Shown here: piece after piece, positions 17,796 to 25,410 of the stretch
How the letters are laid out: each line of letters begins with the position of its first letter
Position numbering within the stretch: the first letter of the stretch is position 1
Origin: Zeimonas sp964538505
GTDB lineage: Bacteria; Pseudomonadota; Gammaproteobacteria; Burkholderiales; Burkholderiaceae_E
Assembly (NCBI GenBank): GCA_964538505.1
Contig: CAZIDY010000027.1
Coordinates: 1 to 40,226, forward strand
DNA length: 40,226 nt
Direction of reading: 5' to 3'
Notes under the pieces: generated by a model
Told to the model about the DNA's origin: nothing
The model's input: only the letters and a program-made list of their open reading frames with translations
Databases searched by the model: none
Translations under genes and position numbers: made by a program

Positions 17796-17877
17796 CGTTC
17801 GCTTCCTGCCATTCGTGCGACAGACGTGCCGGCGGGCGACGTCATGTGTGGGTCGACGAGATCGCCGCTCTCCTTTA

Positions 17878-17891
17878 CGATATGCATATCG
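17878..17891. promoter_or_regulatory. Operator palindrome of the AbrB/PIN module
   Basis: CGATATGCATATCG is a perfect 14-bp palindrome ending 13 bases before the antitoxin ATG at 17905. The sequence TACGATATGCAT also contains -10-like bases. It is the likely autoregulatory site of this second vapBC-like pair and differs in sequence from the other two operators in the island. Confidence 0.65.
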
Positions 17892-17904
17892 ATCGCAGAA
17901 ATGT

Positions 17905-18111
17905 ATGACGACCGTCACTGTTTCCGAAAAATTTCAGGTGGTGATCCCCAAGGAGGTGCGTGAGGCGCTTGGGATTCGTCCCGGCCAGAAGATCGAGGTG
18001 ATCGTGCATCGCGGACGAGCCGAGTTCGTTCCCGTGCGCGAAATGAAGTCGATGCGAGGCTTTCTCAGGGGCATCGACACCGACGTGCAACGCGAGAAGG
18101 ATCGCGTTTGA
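17905..18111 (+). CDS. AbrB/MazE-family antitoxin
   Basis: This 68-residue protein is a short AbrB/SpoVT-type DNA-binding antitoxin: MTTVTVSEKFQVVIPKEVRE then ALGIRPGQKIEVIVHRG is the standard swapped-hairpin sequence (residues 1-42). A short C-terminal tail (SMRGFLRGIDTDVQREKDRV) would contact the toxin. The ATG at 17905 is chosen because the conserved region starts there. Its stop TGA overlaps the TTG start of the PIN gene by four bases, so the pair is coupled. It belongs to a different VapB lineage from the protein at 17143. Confidence 0.9.
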   Translation: MTTVTVSEKFQVVIPKEVREALGIRPGQKIEVIVHRGRAEFVPVREMKSMRGFLRGIDTDVQREKDRV

Positions 18112-18488
18112 ACGTCGTCGATTCTTCCGGTTGGCTGGAATTCTTCGCCGACGGACCCAACGCGCGGTACTTCGAAGCGCCGATTGCCGAGACGGAGCAA
18201 CTGGTCGTACCTACGATCAGTCTGCTTGAAGTATTCAAGCGTGTCCTGCAGCAGCGGGGCGAGAACGAGGCGTTGCAGGCGGTGGCACAGATGCGTCAGG
18301 GGCGCATCGTCGATCTCGACGCGACGATCGCACTCGTGGCCGCACGGCTCGGACTGGCAGAGAAGCTGCCGCTGGCGGATTCCGTCATGCTCGCGACGGC
18401 AAGGGTCCACAGCGCCGTACTTTGGACGCAGGACGCAGACTTCGAGCGGATCGAAGGCGTGCGCTACTTCAGGAAGCAGCGGTCGTGA
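18108..18488 (+). CDS. VapC-like PIN-domain toxin
   Basis: This is a 126-residue PIN toxin with a TTG start overlapping the antitoxin stop (TTGA). Catalytic acids are seen as Asp5 in MNVVDSSGWLEFF, Glu in ISLLEVFKRV, Asp in LADSVMLATAR and Asp in TQDADFERI. It is an inferred Mg-dependent RNase inhibited by the AbrB-type protein encoded just before. Its last 20 bases overlap the end of the convergent hydrolase gene, so the right edge of the island lies against resident DNA with no terminator space. Confidence 0.9.
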   Translation: MNVVDSSGWLEFFADGPNARYFEAPIAETEQLVVPTISLLEVFKRVLQQRGENEALQAVAQMRQGRIVDLDATIALVAARLGLAEKLPLADSVMLATARVHSAVLWTQDADFERIEGVRYFRKQRS

Positions 18489-19554
18489 GACCGGAGGCGG
18501 CGCCTTCCCTCCGATACCACGCCACCCCCTCCCCATCCACCTCCACCGACACCTCCCCTCGCACCACCAGGTAGTTCAGGTGCGCGATGCACTCCCCGGT
18601 CGCCATCCCCAGCAGATGCGGGTCGGCGTACACGTTGCGCGCGAACAGCGCCCCGAACAGATCGACCACCCGCTTCGGTTCGGCGAGTGACTTGCGCAAG
18701 CGATCGAGTGCGCGCAGATGCCCGTTGGCCAGCGAATGCAGGCGCGAGTGCAACCCTGTGAAGGGCTCGTTGTGCGAAGGCAGCACGAGCACATCGTCGG
18801 GCACCGTGCGTTCGAAGTGCGCAAGCGAATCGAACCAGTCGCCGAGCGGGTCGGCGTCGGGTTCGGTGGGGAACACCGAGACGTTCGACGAGATGCGCGG
18901 CAGCACCTGGTCGCCGGAGATCAGCACGCGCAGCGCCGGGCAGTACAGGCTCGCGTGCTCGGGCGAATGCCCGCTGCCGACGACCACCGTCCATTCGTGT
19001 TCGCCGATCACGATGCGTTCGCCGTCGACGATGCGCCGGTAGCTGTCGGGCAGCAGGTAGACGGCCTTGCCGAAGCCGCCGAAGCGGGCGCGGTACTGGT
19101 CGATCGCGTCGTCGTCCCAGCCGGCGCGGCGGTAGAAATCGACGCCCTCGGCCGGTGCCTCACGACCGGTGTCCGCGACGAGCACGCGGCAGGTGAGGTA
19201 CTCGAGGCGCGTCATCCACAGTCGGCAGTCGAAGCGGCGCGTGAGCCATCCGGCCATGCCGATGTGATCGGGATGCATGTGCGTGCCGAATACGCGCACG
19301 ATCGGGCGATGCTTCAGCGCACCCGCGATCGCTTCCGACCACGCAGCCGCTGTCTCGCTGCTCTGCATGCCGGTGTCGACCGCCGTCCAGCCGTCGCCGT
19401 CGGCGATCGCCCAGGTGTTGATGTGTGCGAGCGGCGGCGGCAGCGGCTTGCGCATCCACAGTACGCCCGGCGCAACCTCGATGCCCTGCCCATGCTTCGG
19501 CGGCGTATCGAAGGGATAGCCCGGCACGGTCTGCTGCGTTTCAGCGACTTTCAT
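18469..19554 (-). CDS. Metallo-beta-lactamase-fold hydrolase
   Basis: This 361-residue soluble MBL-fold protein keeps all metal ligands: HxHxDH at 92-97 (THMHPDHIGM), His196 in GSGHSPEH, Asp215 in LISGDQVL and His261 in LPSHNEPF. The final 90 residues look like the winged-helix tail seen in LACTB2-like hydrolases (GMATGECIAHLNYLVVRGEV then VSVEVDGEGVAWYRR). The substrate cannot be read from sequence; thioesters or similar are typical of the group. Its start overlaps the dadA stop by four bases, so it is translated with dadA in one leftward operon. It has no signal peptide. Confidence 0.88.
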   Translation of the reverse strand: MKVAETQQTVPGYPFDTPPKHGQGIEVAPGVLWMRKPLPPPLAHINTWAIADGDGWTAVDTGMQSSETAAAWSEAIAGALKHRPIVRVFGTHMHPDHIGMAGWLTRRFDCRLWMTRLEYLTCRVLVADTGREAPAEGVDFYRRAGWDDDAIDQYRARFGGFGKAVYLLPDSYRRIVDGERIVIGEHEWTVVVGSGHSPEHASLYCPALRVLISGDQVLPRISSNVSVFPTEPDADPLGDWFDSLAHFERTVPDDVLVLPSHNEPFTGLHSRLHSLANGHLRALDRLRKSLAEPKRVVDLFGALFARNVYADPHLLGMATGECIAHLNYLVVRGEVSVEVDGEGVAWYRREGAASGLTTAAS

Positions 19555-20855
19555 TGTGCGATCGTCTCATGGAGGGCGTTCGACGCGCCGCGCTCGACGG
19601 GCGGACCGCAGAAGCCGAAGTCGACCTCGGGCCGGCGTCCGGCCATCCGATCGGCCAGTGCCTTCGCCGATCCGCAGGCGAGCGTCCAGCCGAGCGTGCC
19701 GTGTCCCGTGTTCAGGAACAGGTTGGCGATGCGCGTGCCGCCGATATAGGGGAGATTCGACGGCGTCGCCGGGCGCAGGCCCGACCAGAAACGCGCTTCG
19801 GTCGAGTCGCCGGCATCGGGCATCAGCTGCTCGACGCGGCGCAGGATCGCGCGACAGCGATCGAGGTCGAGGCGGCGATCGTAGCCGGCCAACTCCGCCG
19901 TGCCGGCAATGCGAAGGCGATCGCCGAGCCGGGAGAACACGAGCTTGCGCTCGTCGTCGGTGAGCGAAACTTCCCAGGCGCGCGTCGGGTCGCGTACCGG
20001 CATCGTCACCGAGTAGCCCTTGGCGGGATAGACCGCGAGCCGAATGCCGAGCGGGGCGGCGAGCAGTGCGCTGAAGCTGCCGGCGGCGAGCACGTAGCGC
20101 TGCGCACGGATCGCCTCGTAGCGCCCGTCCGGGTCGATCGCCTCGACGTGCTCGATGCGCCCGCCGCTCGCGCGCAGCGCCGTCACCTGGTGGCCCATCC
20201 GGAATTCGACGCCGGCGGCGCGGCAGCGTTCGGCCAGCTGGACGGTGAACGCATGCGCGTCGCCCGATTCGTCCGTCGGCGTGTAGGTGGCGCCGACGAG
20301 CAGGTTGCGCGCACGACTCAGCGCGGGTTCGATCGCGATCGCTTCGTCCACCGAAACGATGCGTCGCTCGCAGCCGAACTCGCGCATCAACCGCGCCGGC
20401 TCGTGCGCCGCTTCGAACTCGCGCGCGTCGGTATAGAAGTGCAGGATGCCGCGCAGTTGCTCGTCGTAGGTCATCGCGGTTTCCTCGCGCAGCCGCTGCA
20501 GCACCCCGCGGCTGTAGCTGCCGAGACGCACGAGCTCGCCGATGTTGTGCTGCGTGCGCGCGTGCGTGCACTCGCGCACGAAGCGGGCGAGCCACAGCCA
20601 TTGCTGCGGGTCGGCGCGAAGTCGAAGGCGCAGCGGCGCGTCGCTGCGCAACAGCCACCCGGCGGCGCGGCGCAGCACACCCGGATGCGCCCACGGTTCG
20701 GCGTGGCTCACCGCGATCTGTCCGCCGTTGGCGAAGCTCGTCTCGGCGGCGACCTCGTGCCCGCGGTCGACGACGACGACCTCGAAGCCCTGCCGGTTCA
20801 GGAAGTACGCGGTGGTGACGCCGACGACGCCGGCGCCGATGACGACGACTTTCAT
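19551..20855 (-). CDS. dadA: D-amino-acid dehydrogenase, FAD-dependent
   Basis: This 434-residue flavoprotein resembles DadA, which oxidises D-amino acids to 2-oxo acids and ammonia and feeds electrons to the respiratory chain. The N terminus MKVVVIGAGVVGVTTAYFLN is the FAD-binding Rossmann motif. Further family features are ETSFANGGQIAVSHAEPWA, the conserved VYPAKGYSVTMP, and the C-terminal LFLNTGHGTLGWTLACGSA. Length matches the E. coli enzyme (432). It forms an ATGA overlap with the MBL hydrolase gene. No racemase gene is adjacent, so the substrate may differ from D-alanine. Confidence 0.93.
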   Translation of the reverse strand: MKVVVIGAGVVGVTTAYFLNRQGFEVVVVDRGHEVAAETSFANGGQIAVSHAEPWAHPGVLRRAAGWLLRSDAPLRLRLRADPQQWLWLARFVRECTHARTQHNIGELVRLGSYSRGVLQRLREETAMTYDEQLRGILHFYTDAREFEAAHEPARLMREFGCERRIVSVDEAIAIEPALSRARNLLVGATYTPTDESGDAHAFTVQLAERCRAAGVEFRMGHQVTALRASGGRIEHVEAIDPDGRYEAIRAQRYVLAAGSFSALLAAPLGIRLAVYPAKGYSVTMPVRDPTRAWEVSLTDDERKLVFSRLGDRLRIAGTAELAGYDRRLDLDRCRAILRRVEQLMPDAGDSTEARFWSGLRPATPSNLPYIGGTRIANLFLNTGHGTLGWTLACGSAKALADRMAGRRPEVDFGFCGPPVERGASNALHETIAQ

Positions 20856-20886
20856 CCGGCGACAGCGCCCATGCGCGTGCGGCGCT

Positions 20887-21531
20887 CTACTTCAGCGCCT
20901 GCAGCGCGGCTTCGTAGCGCTCGTCGCATTCCTCGACGCTCTGCGCGGTGATGCCGAGATCGCGCAGCAGGCCGTCCCGGAGACTGTAGATCCAGCCGTG
21001 CACCGACAGCGGCTGGCCGCGTTCCCAGGCGTCGCGCACGATCGTCGTACGCGACACGTTGCGCACCTGCTCGATCACGTTCAGCTCGCACAGGCGGTCG
21101 GCGCGTTCGCCGTCGTGCCCGATCGGGCGGATGCGCGCTTCGTGCCGCTCGGCGACGTCGCGCACGTGGCCGAGCCAGTTGTCGGACAGGCCGATGCGCT
21201 GCTGGAACAACGCCGCCCGCACGCCGCTGCAACCGTAGTGGCCGACGACCATCACGTGCTCGGTCTGGAGTACGTCGATCGCGAACTGCAGTGCCGACAG
21301 GCAGTTCAGGTCGGTGTGCACGACGACGTTCGCGACGTTGCGGTGCACGAACACCTCGCCCGGCGGCAGTCCGATGATCTCGTTGGCCGGCACGCGACTG
21401 TCGGAGCAGCCGATCCACAGGTACTTCGGGTTCTGCTGCTGCGACAGGCGCTCGAAGAACGCCGGGTCGGACGCGCGCAGGCGTTCGGACCAGTCGCGGT
21501 TGTTCTGGAACAGAAGCTGCAGGACGCGCAT
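20887..21531 (-). CDS. can: Beta-class carbonic anhydrase
   Basis: This enzyme interconverts CO2 and bicarbonate in the cytoplasm. The 214-residue form starting MRVLQLLFQNNRDWSERL is chosen because that is the usual Can start; an in-frame GTG or other codon 15 residues upstream adds an unconserved tail. Zinc ligands and the Asp/Arg dyad are present: Cys42-Ser-Asp44-Ser-Arg46 and His98-Tyr-Gly-Cys101. The segment VHGWIYSLRDGLLRDLGI near the C terminus is family-typical. It lies 31 bases after dadA in the reverse sense, that is upstream of it on the same strand, and could share a transcript. Confidence 0.95.
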   Translation of the reverse strand: MRVLQLLFQNNRDWSERLRASDPAFFERLSQQQNPKYLWIGCSDSRVPANEIIGLPPGEVFVHRNVANVVVHTDLNCLSALQFAIDVLQTEHVMVVGHYGCSGVRAALFQQRIGLSDNWLGHVRDVAERHEARIRPIGHDGERADRLCELNVIEQVRNVSRTTIVRDAWERGQPLSVHGWIYSLRDGLLRDLGITAQSVEECDERYEAALQALK

Positions 21532-21665
21532 GGGATTCGGGTGTGCGAAGCGAGGATCGCGGCGCCGTTGCGACACGGACGATGCGACATTATCCGACGA
21601 TTCGCAGCGTGCCGCCGGGGCATCGGGTAGCCTTCCGGGGTCGCCCGACCCGCCCGGAGAGAATC

Positions 21666-22241
21666 TTGATCGTCCTCGTGCTCGGCTTGCTGCTGTTCCT
21701 CGGTCCGCACTCGGTGCGGCTGTTCGCCGACGACTGGCGCAGCGCCCGCATCGCGTCGATGGGGCTGGGCAAGTGGAAGGGACTCTATTCGCTGGTCTCG
21801 ATCGTCGGCTTCGTGCTGGTCATCGTCGGCTACGGGATGGCGCGTGCGAGCGGCGGAATGCCGCTGTGGACGCCGCCCACCTGGGCGCGTCATCTCGCGT
21901 CGCCGCTGACGCTCGTCGCCTTCGTGCTGATCGTCGCCGCCTACGTGCCGCGCAGTCGACTGCGCGCGCTCGTCGGCCATCCGATGCTGGTCGGTGTCGC
22001 GTTGTGGGCGCTCGCGCACCTGCTGGCGAACGGGGGTGCGGCCGATCTCGTGCTCTTCGGGGCCTTCTTTGTCTGGGCGGTGGCCGACTTCTTCGCCGCG
22101 CGGCGGCGTGATCGCGCCGAGGGCCGCGCGCCGCGCGGCACCTGGGGCAGCGACCTCACGTCGGTCGTCGTCGGTACGGTCGCGTGGTACGTGTTCGCGA
22201 TGTACCTGCACGCGCCGTGGATCGGCGTGCGGCCGTTCTAG
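21666..22241 (+). CDS. nnrU: NnrU-family membrane protein
   Basis: This 191-residue integral membrane protein with about five hydrophobic segments belongs to the NnrU family, first noticed next to nitrite and nitric oxide reductase genes and of unsettled function. Recognisable family parts are LGLLLFLGPHSVRLFADDWR, GKWKGLYSLVSIVGFVLVI and the final WYVFAMYLHAPWIGVRPF. The TTG start at 21666 is preferred since GGAGA lies just upstream and the hydrophobic start fits the family length. No denitrification gene is nearby, so a specific nitrogen-oxide role is not supported here. Confidence 0.88.
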   Translation: MIVLVLGLLLFLGPHSVRLFADDWRSARIASMGLGKWKGLYSLVSIVGFVLVIVGYGMARASGGMPLWTPPTWARHLASPLTLVAFVLIVAAYVPRSRLRALVGHPMLVGVALWALAHLLANGGAADLVLFGAFFVWAVADFFAARRRDRAEGRAPRGTWGSDLTSVVVGTVAWYVFAMYLHAPWIGVRPF

Positions 22242-22305
22242 ATCCCGACGCGCCCGCTTCGTGCGTCGCGGCCCCCGACTGCGGATGCCGTAGTGTGAAC
22301 AGGCC

Positions 22306-23463
22306 CTAATCGAGCACGAAGGGCAGGCGCTTCGTGAGCGTCTGTCGCGTGGCCGGCGTCCCGCCGAGCAGTGCGAAGCCGAGCAGCTCGCCCTGCGCGT
22401 CGAGGAACGACGCTTCGATGCTGCCGCCTTCGCCGGTTGCGCAGTGCCAGCTGCCGCTCGTGCCGATCGGCGGCGGCGCCACGGTGAGCGGCGCCGACGG
22501 CGTCTTCACGACGACCGGCATCGCCGGGTAGCGCAGCCGCGTCTCCTCGCCGAGCAGCGTGCGTGCGAGCGCGCGTGCCGCATGCATGATCGGCATCACG
22601 AAGGGCAGCACGAGACCTTCGACCTCGGCGCAGTCGCCGAGTGCGTGAATCGGCGAAGCGCTCGTGCGCAGGAAGCGGTCGACGACGATGCCGCGGTTCG
22701 TCTGCAGGCCTGCTCCGTCAGCCAGCTGCGTTCGCGGGCGCAGCCCGACTGCAGACAGTACGACGTTGGTGTCGATCGTTTCGCCGCTGTCGAGGCGGAC
22801 GCGCAGACCGCCTCCCTCGCGCCGCTCGACGGCGGTAGCCGCCGTCTGCAGCCGAATCCCGATGCCGGCGTCGCGCAGCCGATGCGCGAACGCGTCTCCG
22901 ACCGCCTGCGGCAGCAGCCGCCCGAGCGGCCACGCGGCCGGCTCGACGACTTCGACCGTGCGCCCCGAGAGCTTCAGGTCGTTGGCGAACTCGCAGCCGA
23001 TCAGCCCCGCGCCGAGGATCGTCACGTGGCGTGCATCCTCGATCGCTTCGCGAAAGCGCGCGTAGTCGGCGAGATCGTTCACCGACAACACGCTGCCGGC
23101 GCCGTCGCCTTCGAGCGGCACACGGATCGGATCGGCGCCGAGCGCGAGTACGAGCGCGCGGTATTCGATGCGCTCGCCGCCCTCGAGTTGCAGTTCGCGC
23201 GCGTCTGCGTCGATCGATTCGACGGCCCTTCGCGCGAGAACGGTCGCGTCGAACTGCGCGGCGGCGCGTTCGGCGTCAGCGGTGGCGAGCGCCGCCGGCG
23301 TGCGGCCGGAGGCGAGCGCATTCGACAGCATCGGCTTCGAATAGACCGCGCCGTCGTCGCGCGTGACGACGACGACGGGTGCGTTCGCATCGAGCCGGCG
23401 CAGCTCGCGCAGCAGCGTGTAGCCGGCCAGCCCGCTGCCGACGACGACGATCGGCGGGCTCAT
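22306..23463 (-). CDS. Rubredoxin-NAD(+) reductase-like FAD oxidoreductase
   Basis: This 385-residue pyridine nucleotide-disulphide-type flavoprotein has the FAD site IVVVGSGLAGYTLLREL at the start, the NAD(P)H site VTILGAGLIGCEFANDL in the middle and the second FAD motif IHALGDCAEVEG. A C-terminal domain of about 70 residues completes it, as in rubredoxin and NO-rubredoxin reductases. It would pass electrons from NAD(P)H to rubredoxin. The rubredoxin gene ends 37 bases upstream on the same strand, with rubrerythrin before it, which strongly supports the assignment. The ATG at 23463 is chosen; an earlier frame extension overlaps the rubredoxin stop region. Confidence 0.9.
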   Translation of the reverse strand: MSPPIVVVGSGLAGYTLLRELRRLDANAPVVVVTRDDGAVYSKPMLSNALASGRTPAALATADAERAAAQFDATVLARRAVESIDADARELQLEGGERIEYRALVLALGADPIRVPLEGDGAGSVLSVNDLADYARFREAIEDARHVTILGAGLIGCEFANDLKLSGRTVEVVEPAAWPLGRLLPQAVGDAFAHRLRDAGIGIRLQTAATAVERREGGGLRVRLDSGETIDTNVVLSAVGLRPRTQLADGAGLQTNRGIVVDRFLRTSASPIHALGDCAEVEGLVLPFVMPIMHAARALARTLLGEETRLRYPAMPVVVKTPSAPLTVAPPPIGTSGSWHCATGEGGSIEASFLDAQGELLGFALLGGTPATRQTLTKRLPFVLD

Positions 23464-23500
23464 CGGAGGGCGCCCGTCGTGCGCGGTGCGGGGCGCGGCA

Positions 23501-23671
23501 TCAGGCGGTGATCTCAACCATCTCGAAGTCGGCTTTCGCGACTCCGCATTCCGGGCAGGACCAGTCGTCGGGGATGTCGTTCCAGCGGGTGCCCGCCGCG
23601 ATGCCTTCGGACGGCAGTCCGTCGGCTTCGTTGTAGACGAAACCGCAGACGATGCATTGCCAGCTCTTCAT
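23501..23671 (-). CDS. Rubredoxin
   Basis: This 56-residue rubredoxin is a one-iron electron carrier. Both metal-binding knuckles are present: CIVCGFVYNEADGLPSEG near residue 6 and SCPECGVAKADFEMVE near residue 39, giving the Fe(Cys)4 site, with the conserved GTRWNDIPDDW between. It is the middle gene of the rubrerythrin-rubredoxin-reductase operon and would link the reductase to the peroxidase. It is too short to stand out among the overlapping frames but is unmistakable by sequence. Confidence 0.96.
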   Translation of the reverse strand: MKSWQCIVCGFVYNEADGLPSEGIAAGTRWNDIPDDWSCPECGVAKADFEMVEITA

Positions 23672-23730
23672 TTCGTTCTCCGTGGATCAGGGTCTGGATG
23701 GGTGATTCGTAGAAGGCCTTGCTGCTTTGG

Positions 23731-23777
23731 ATGGGACGTGGCGAGCCCGCGTTCCCGGGTCGCTCGCCACGTCCCAT
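23731..23777. repeat. 16-bp perfect hairpin between rubrerythrin and rubredoxin genes
   Basis: ATGGGACGTGGCGAGC at 23731-23746 and its exact complement at 23762-23777 enclose a 15-base loop. The structure lies inside the operon and no T run follows on the transcribed strand. It may stabilise the rubrerythrin message, attenuate read-through to rubredoxin, or be an intergenic repeat. Confidence 0.75.
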
Positions 23778-23804
23778 TGGCGCGCTCGGGCCCCATCGCC
23801 GCGC

Positions 23805-24302
<498 letters not shown>

Positions 24303-24382
24303 GTCGTTCTCCGTGTGCAAGTTCGCGGACGAAGTTTCCGGCGTCGTGGTGAATTGATCCAATGAATTATAATGTTGATCGA

Positions 24383-24399
24383 TATCGGTTATTCCGATA
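24383..24399. promoter_or_regulatory. Candidate OxyR/LysR-type operator
   Basis: TATCGGTTATTCCGATA is a perfect 6-bp inverted repeat with a 5-base spacer in the rubrerythrin-oxyR divergent gap. It has the T-N11-A layout of LysR-type sites and an ATCG-N7-CGAT core close to the OxyR half-site ATAG-N7-CTAT. It could control both rubrerythrin and oxyR. Confidence 0.55.
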
Positions 24400-24435
24400 A
24401 CGTCCCGATGTCCATGTCCCAGACGCCTCGAACCG

Positions 24436-25332
24436 ATGTCGAACGCACTTCCATCGTTGCGCCAGCTTTCGTACCTGGTCGCCGTCGCCGACCGGCTGAA
24501 CTTCACGCAGGCCGCGCAGGACTGCTTCGTCACGCAATCGACGCTGTCGTCGGGGCTCAAGGAGCTCGAGGGCACGCTCGGTGCACGGCTCGTCGAGCGA
24601 GACCGGCAGTCGGTGCGCATGACGCCGCTCGGCGAGCAGGTCGTCGAGCGCAGCCGCGCGCTGCTGGGTTCCGCGCGCGACCTCGTCGGTCTCGTGCGGG
24701 CGTCGGCCGCACCGATGACCGGCATGGTTCGGCTCGGCGCGATCCCGACGATCGCACCCTTCCTGCTGCCCGGTCTGGTGCGTCGAACGCGCGCGCTGCA
24801 TCCCGAACTCAAGCTCGTGCTGCGCGAAGACCGCACCGCAACGCTGCTTGAGCGGCTGCGCGCAGGCGAACTCGACTTCGCGCTGATCGCGCTTCCCTAC
24901 GACACACGCGGGCTGCTGGTGCGCGAGCTCTTCGTCGAGGAGCTGTGGCTGATTACGCCGATGCGCGGCGACGCCCGCGAGGACTCCCGCCGGCCGAAGA
25001 TCAGCAACCTCGATCCCGAGCGGCTGCTGCTGCTCGAGGAGGGGCATTGCCTGCGCGAGCACACGATCGAGGCCTGCGGGATCAGCGAGCGCGCCAATCC
25101 GTCGGGCATCGAGGCAACGAGCCTCGTCACGCTCGTGCACATGGTCGAGTCCGGGCTCGGCGATGCGCTGCTGCCGCAGATGGCGATCGACTCGGGCTTC
25201 CTGTCGGGCGCGTCGGTGCTGCCGAAGCGCTTCGCGCCGCCGGTGCCCACGCGTCGTGTCGCGCTCGCCGCGCGCACGAGCACGACGCGCGTCGAGGAGT
25301 TCGAGTTCCTGGCCGAGGTGCTGCACGGGTGA
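24436..25332 (+). CDS. oxyR: Hydrogen-peroxide-sensing LysR regulator OxyR
   Basis: This 298-residue LysR-type regulator has its winged helix-turn-helix at about 1-60 (LNFTQAAQDCFVTQSTLSSG) and a periplasmic-binding-like sensor after residue 90. The two redox cysteines of OxyR are present with the correct 9-residue spacing: Cys205 and Cys214 in EEGHCLREHTIEACG, equivalent to Cys199/Cys208 of E. coli. Surrounding residues LLLLEEGHCLR are OxyR-typical. Oxidation to the disulphide would activate target genes. Divergence from the rubrerythrin operon places a peroxide sensor beside a peroxidase system. The ATG at 24436 gives the usual length. Confidence 0.94.
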   Translation: MSNALPSLRQLSYLVAVADRLNFTQAAQDCFVTQSTLSSGLKELEGTLGARLVERDRQSVRMTPLGEQVVERSRALLGSARDLVGLVRASAAPMTGMVRLGAIPTIAPFLLPGLVRRTRALHPELKLVLREDRTATLLERLRAGELDFALIALPYDTRGLLVRELFVEELWLITPMRGDAREDSRRPKISNLDPERLLLLEEGHCLREHTIEACGISERANPSGIEATSLVTLVHMVESGLGDALLPQMAIDSGFLSGASVLPKRFAPPVPTRRVALAARTSTTRVEEFEFLAEVLHG

Positions 25333-25410
25333 TGCGGTAGCGGCTGCGTCGCACCCGCGCACGGACGCACCGCTGCCGCGCACGCACCGCGTCGCGTACC
25401 ATTCGCCGCA

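Noticed and set aside
19425..20951. A long plus-strand frame over dadA and the hydrolase
   Set aside because: Its sequence is the complement of two clear enzymes and shows no motifs of its own.
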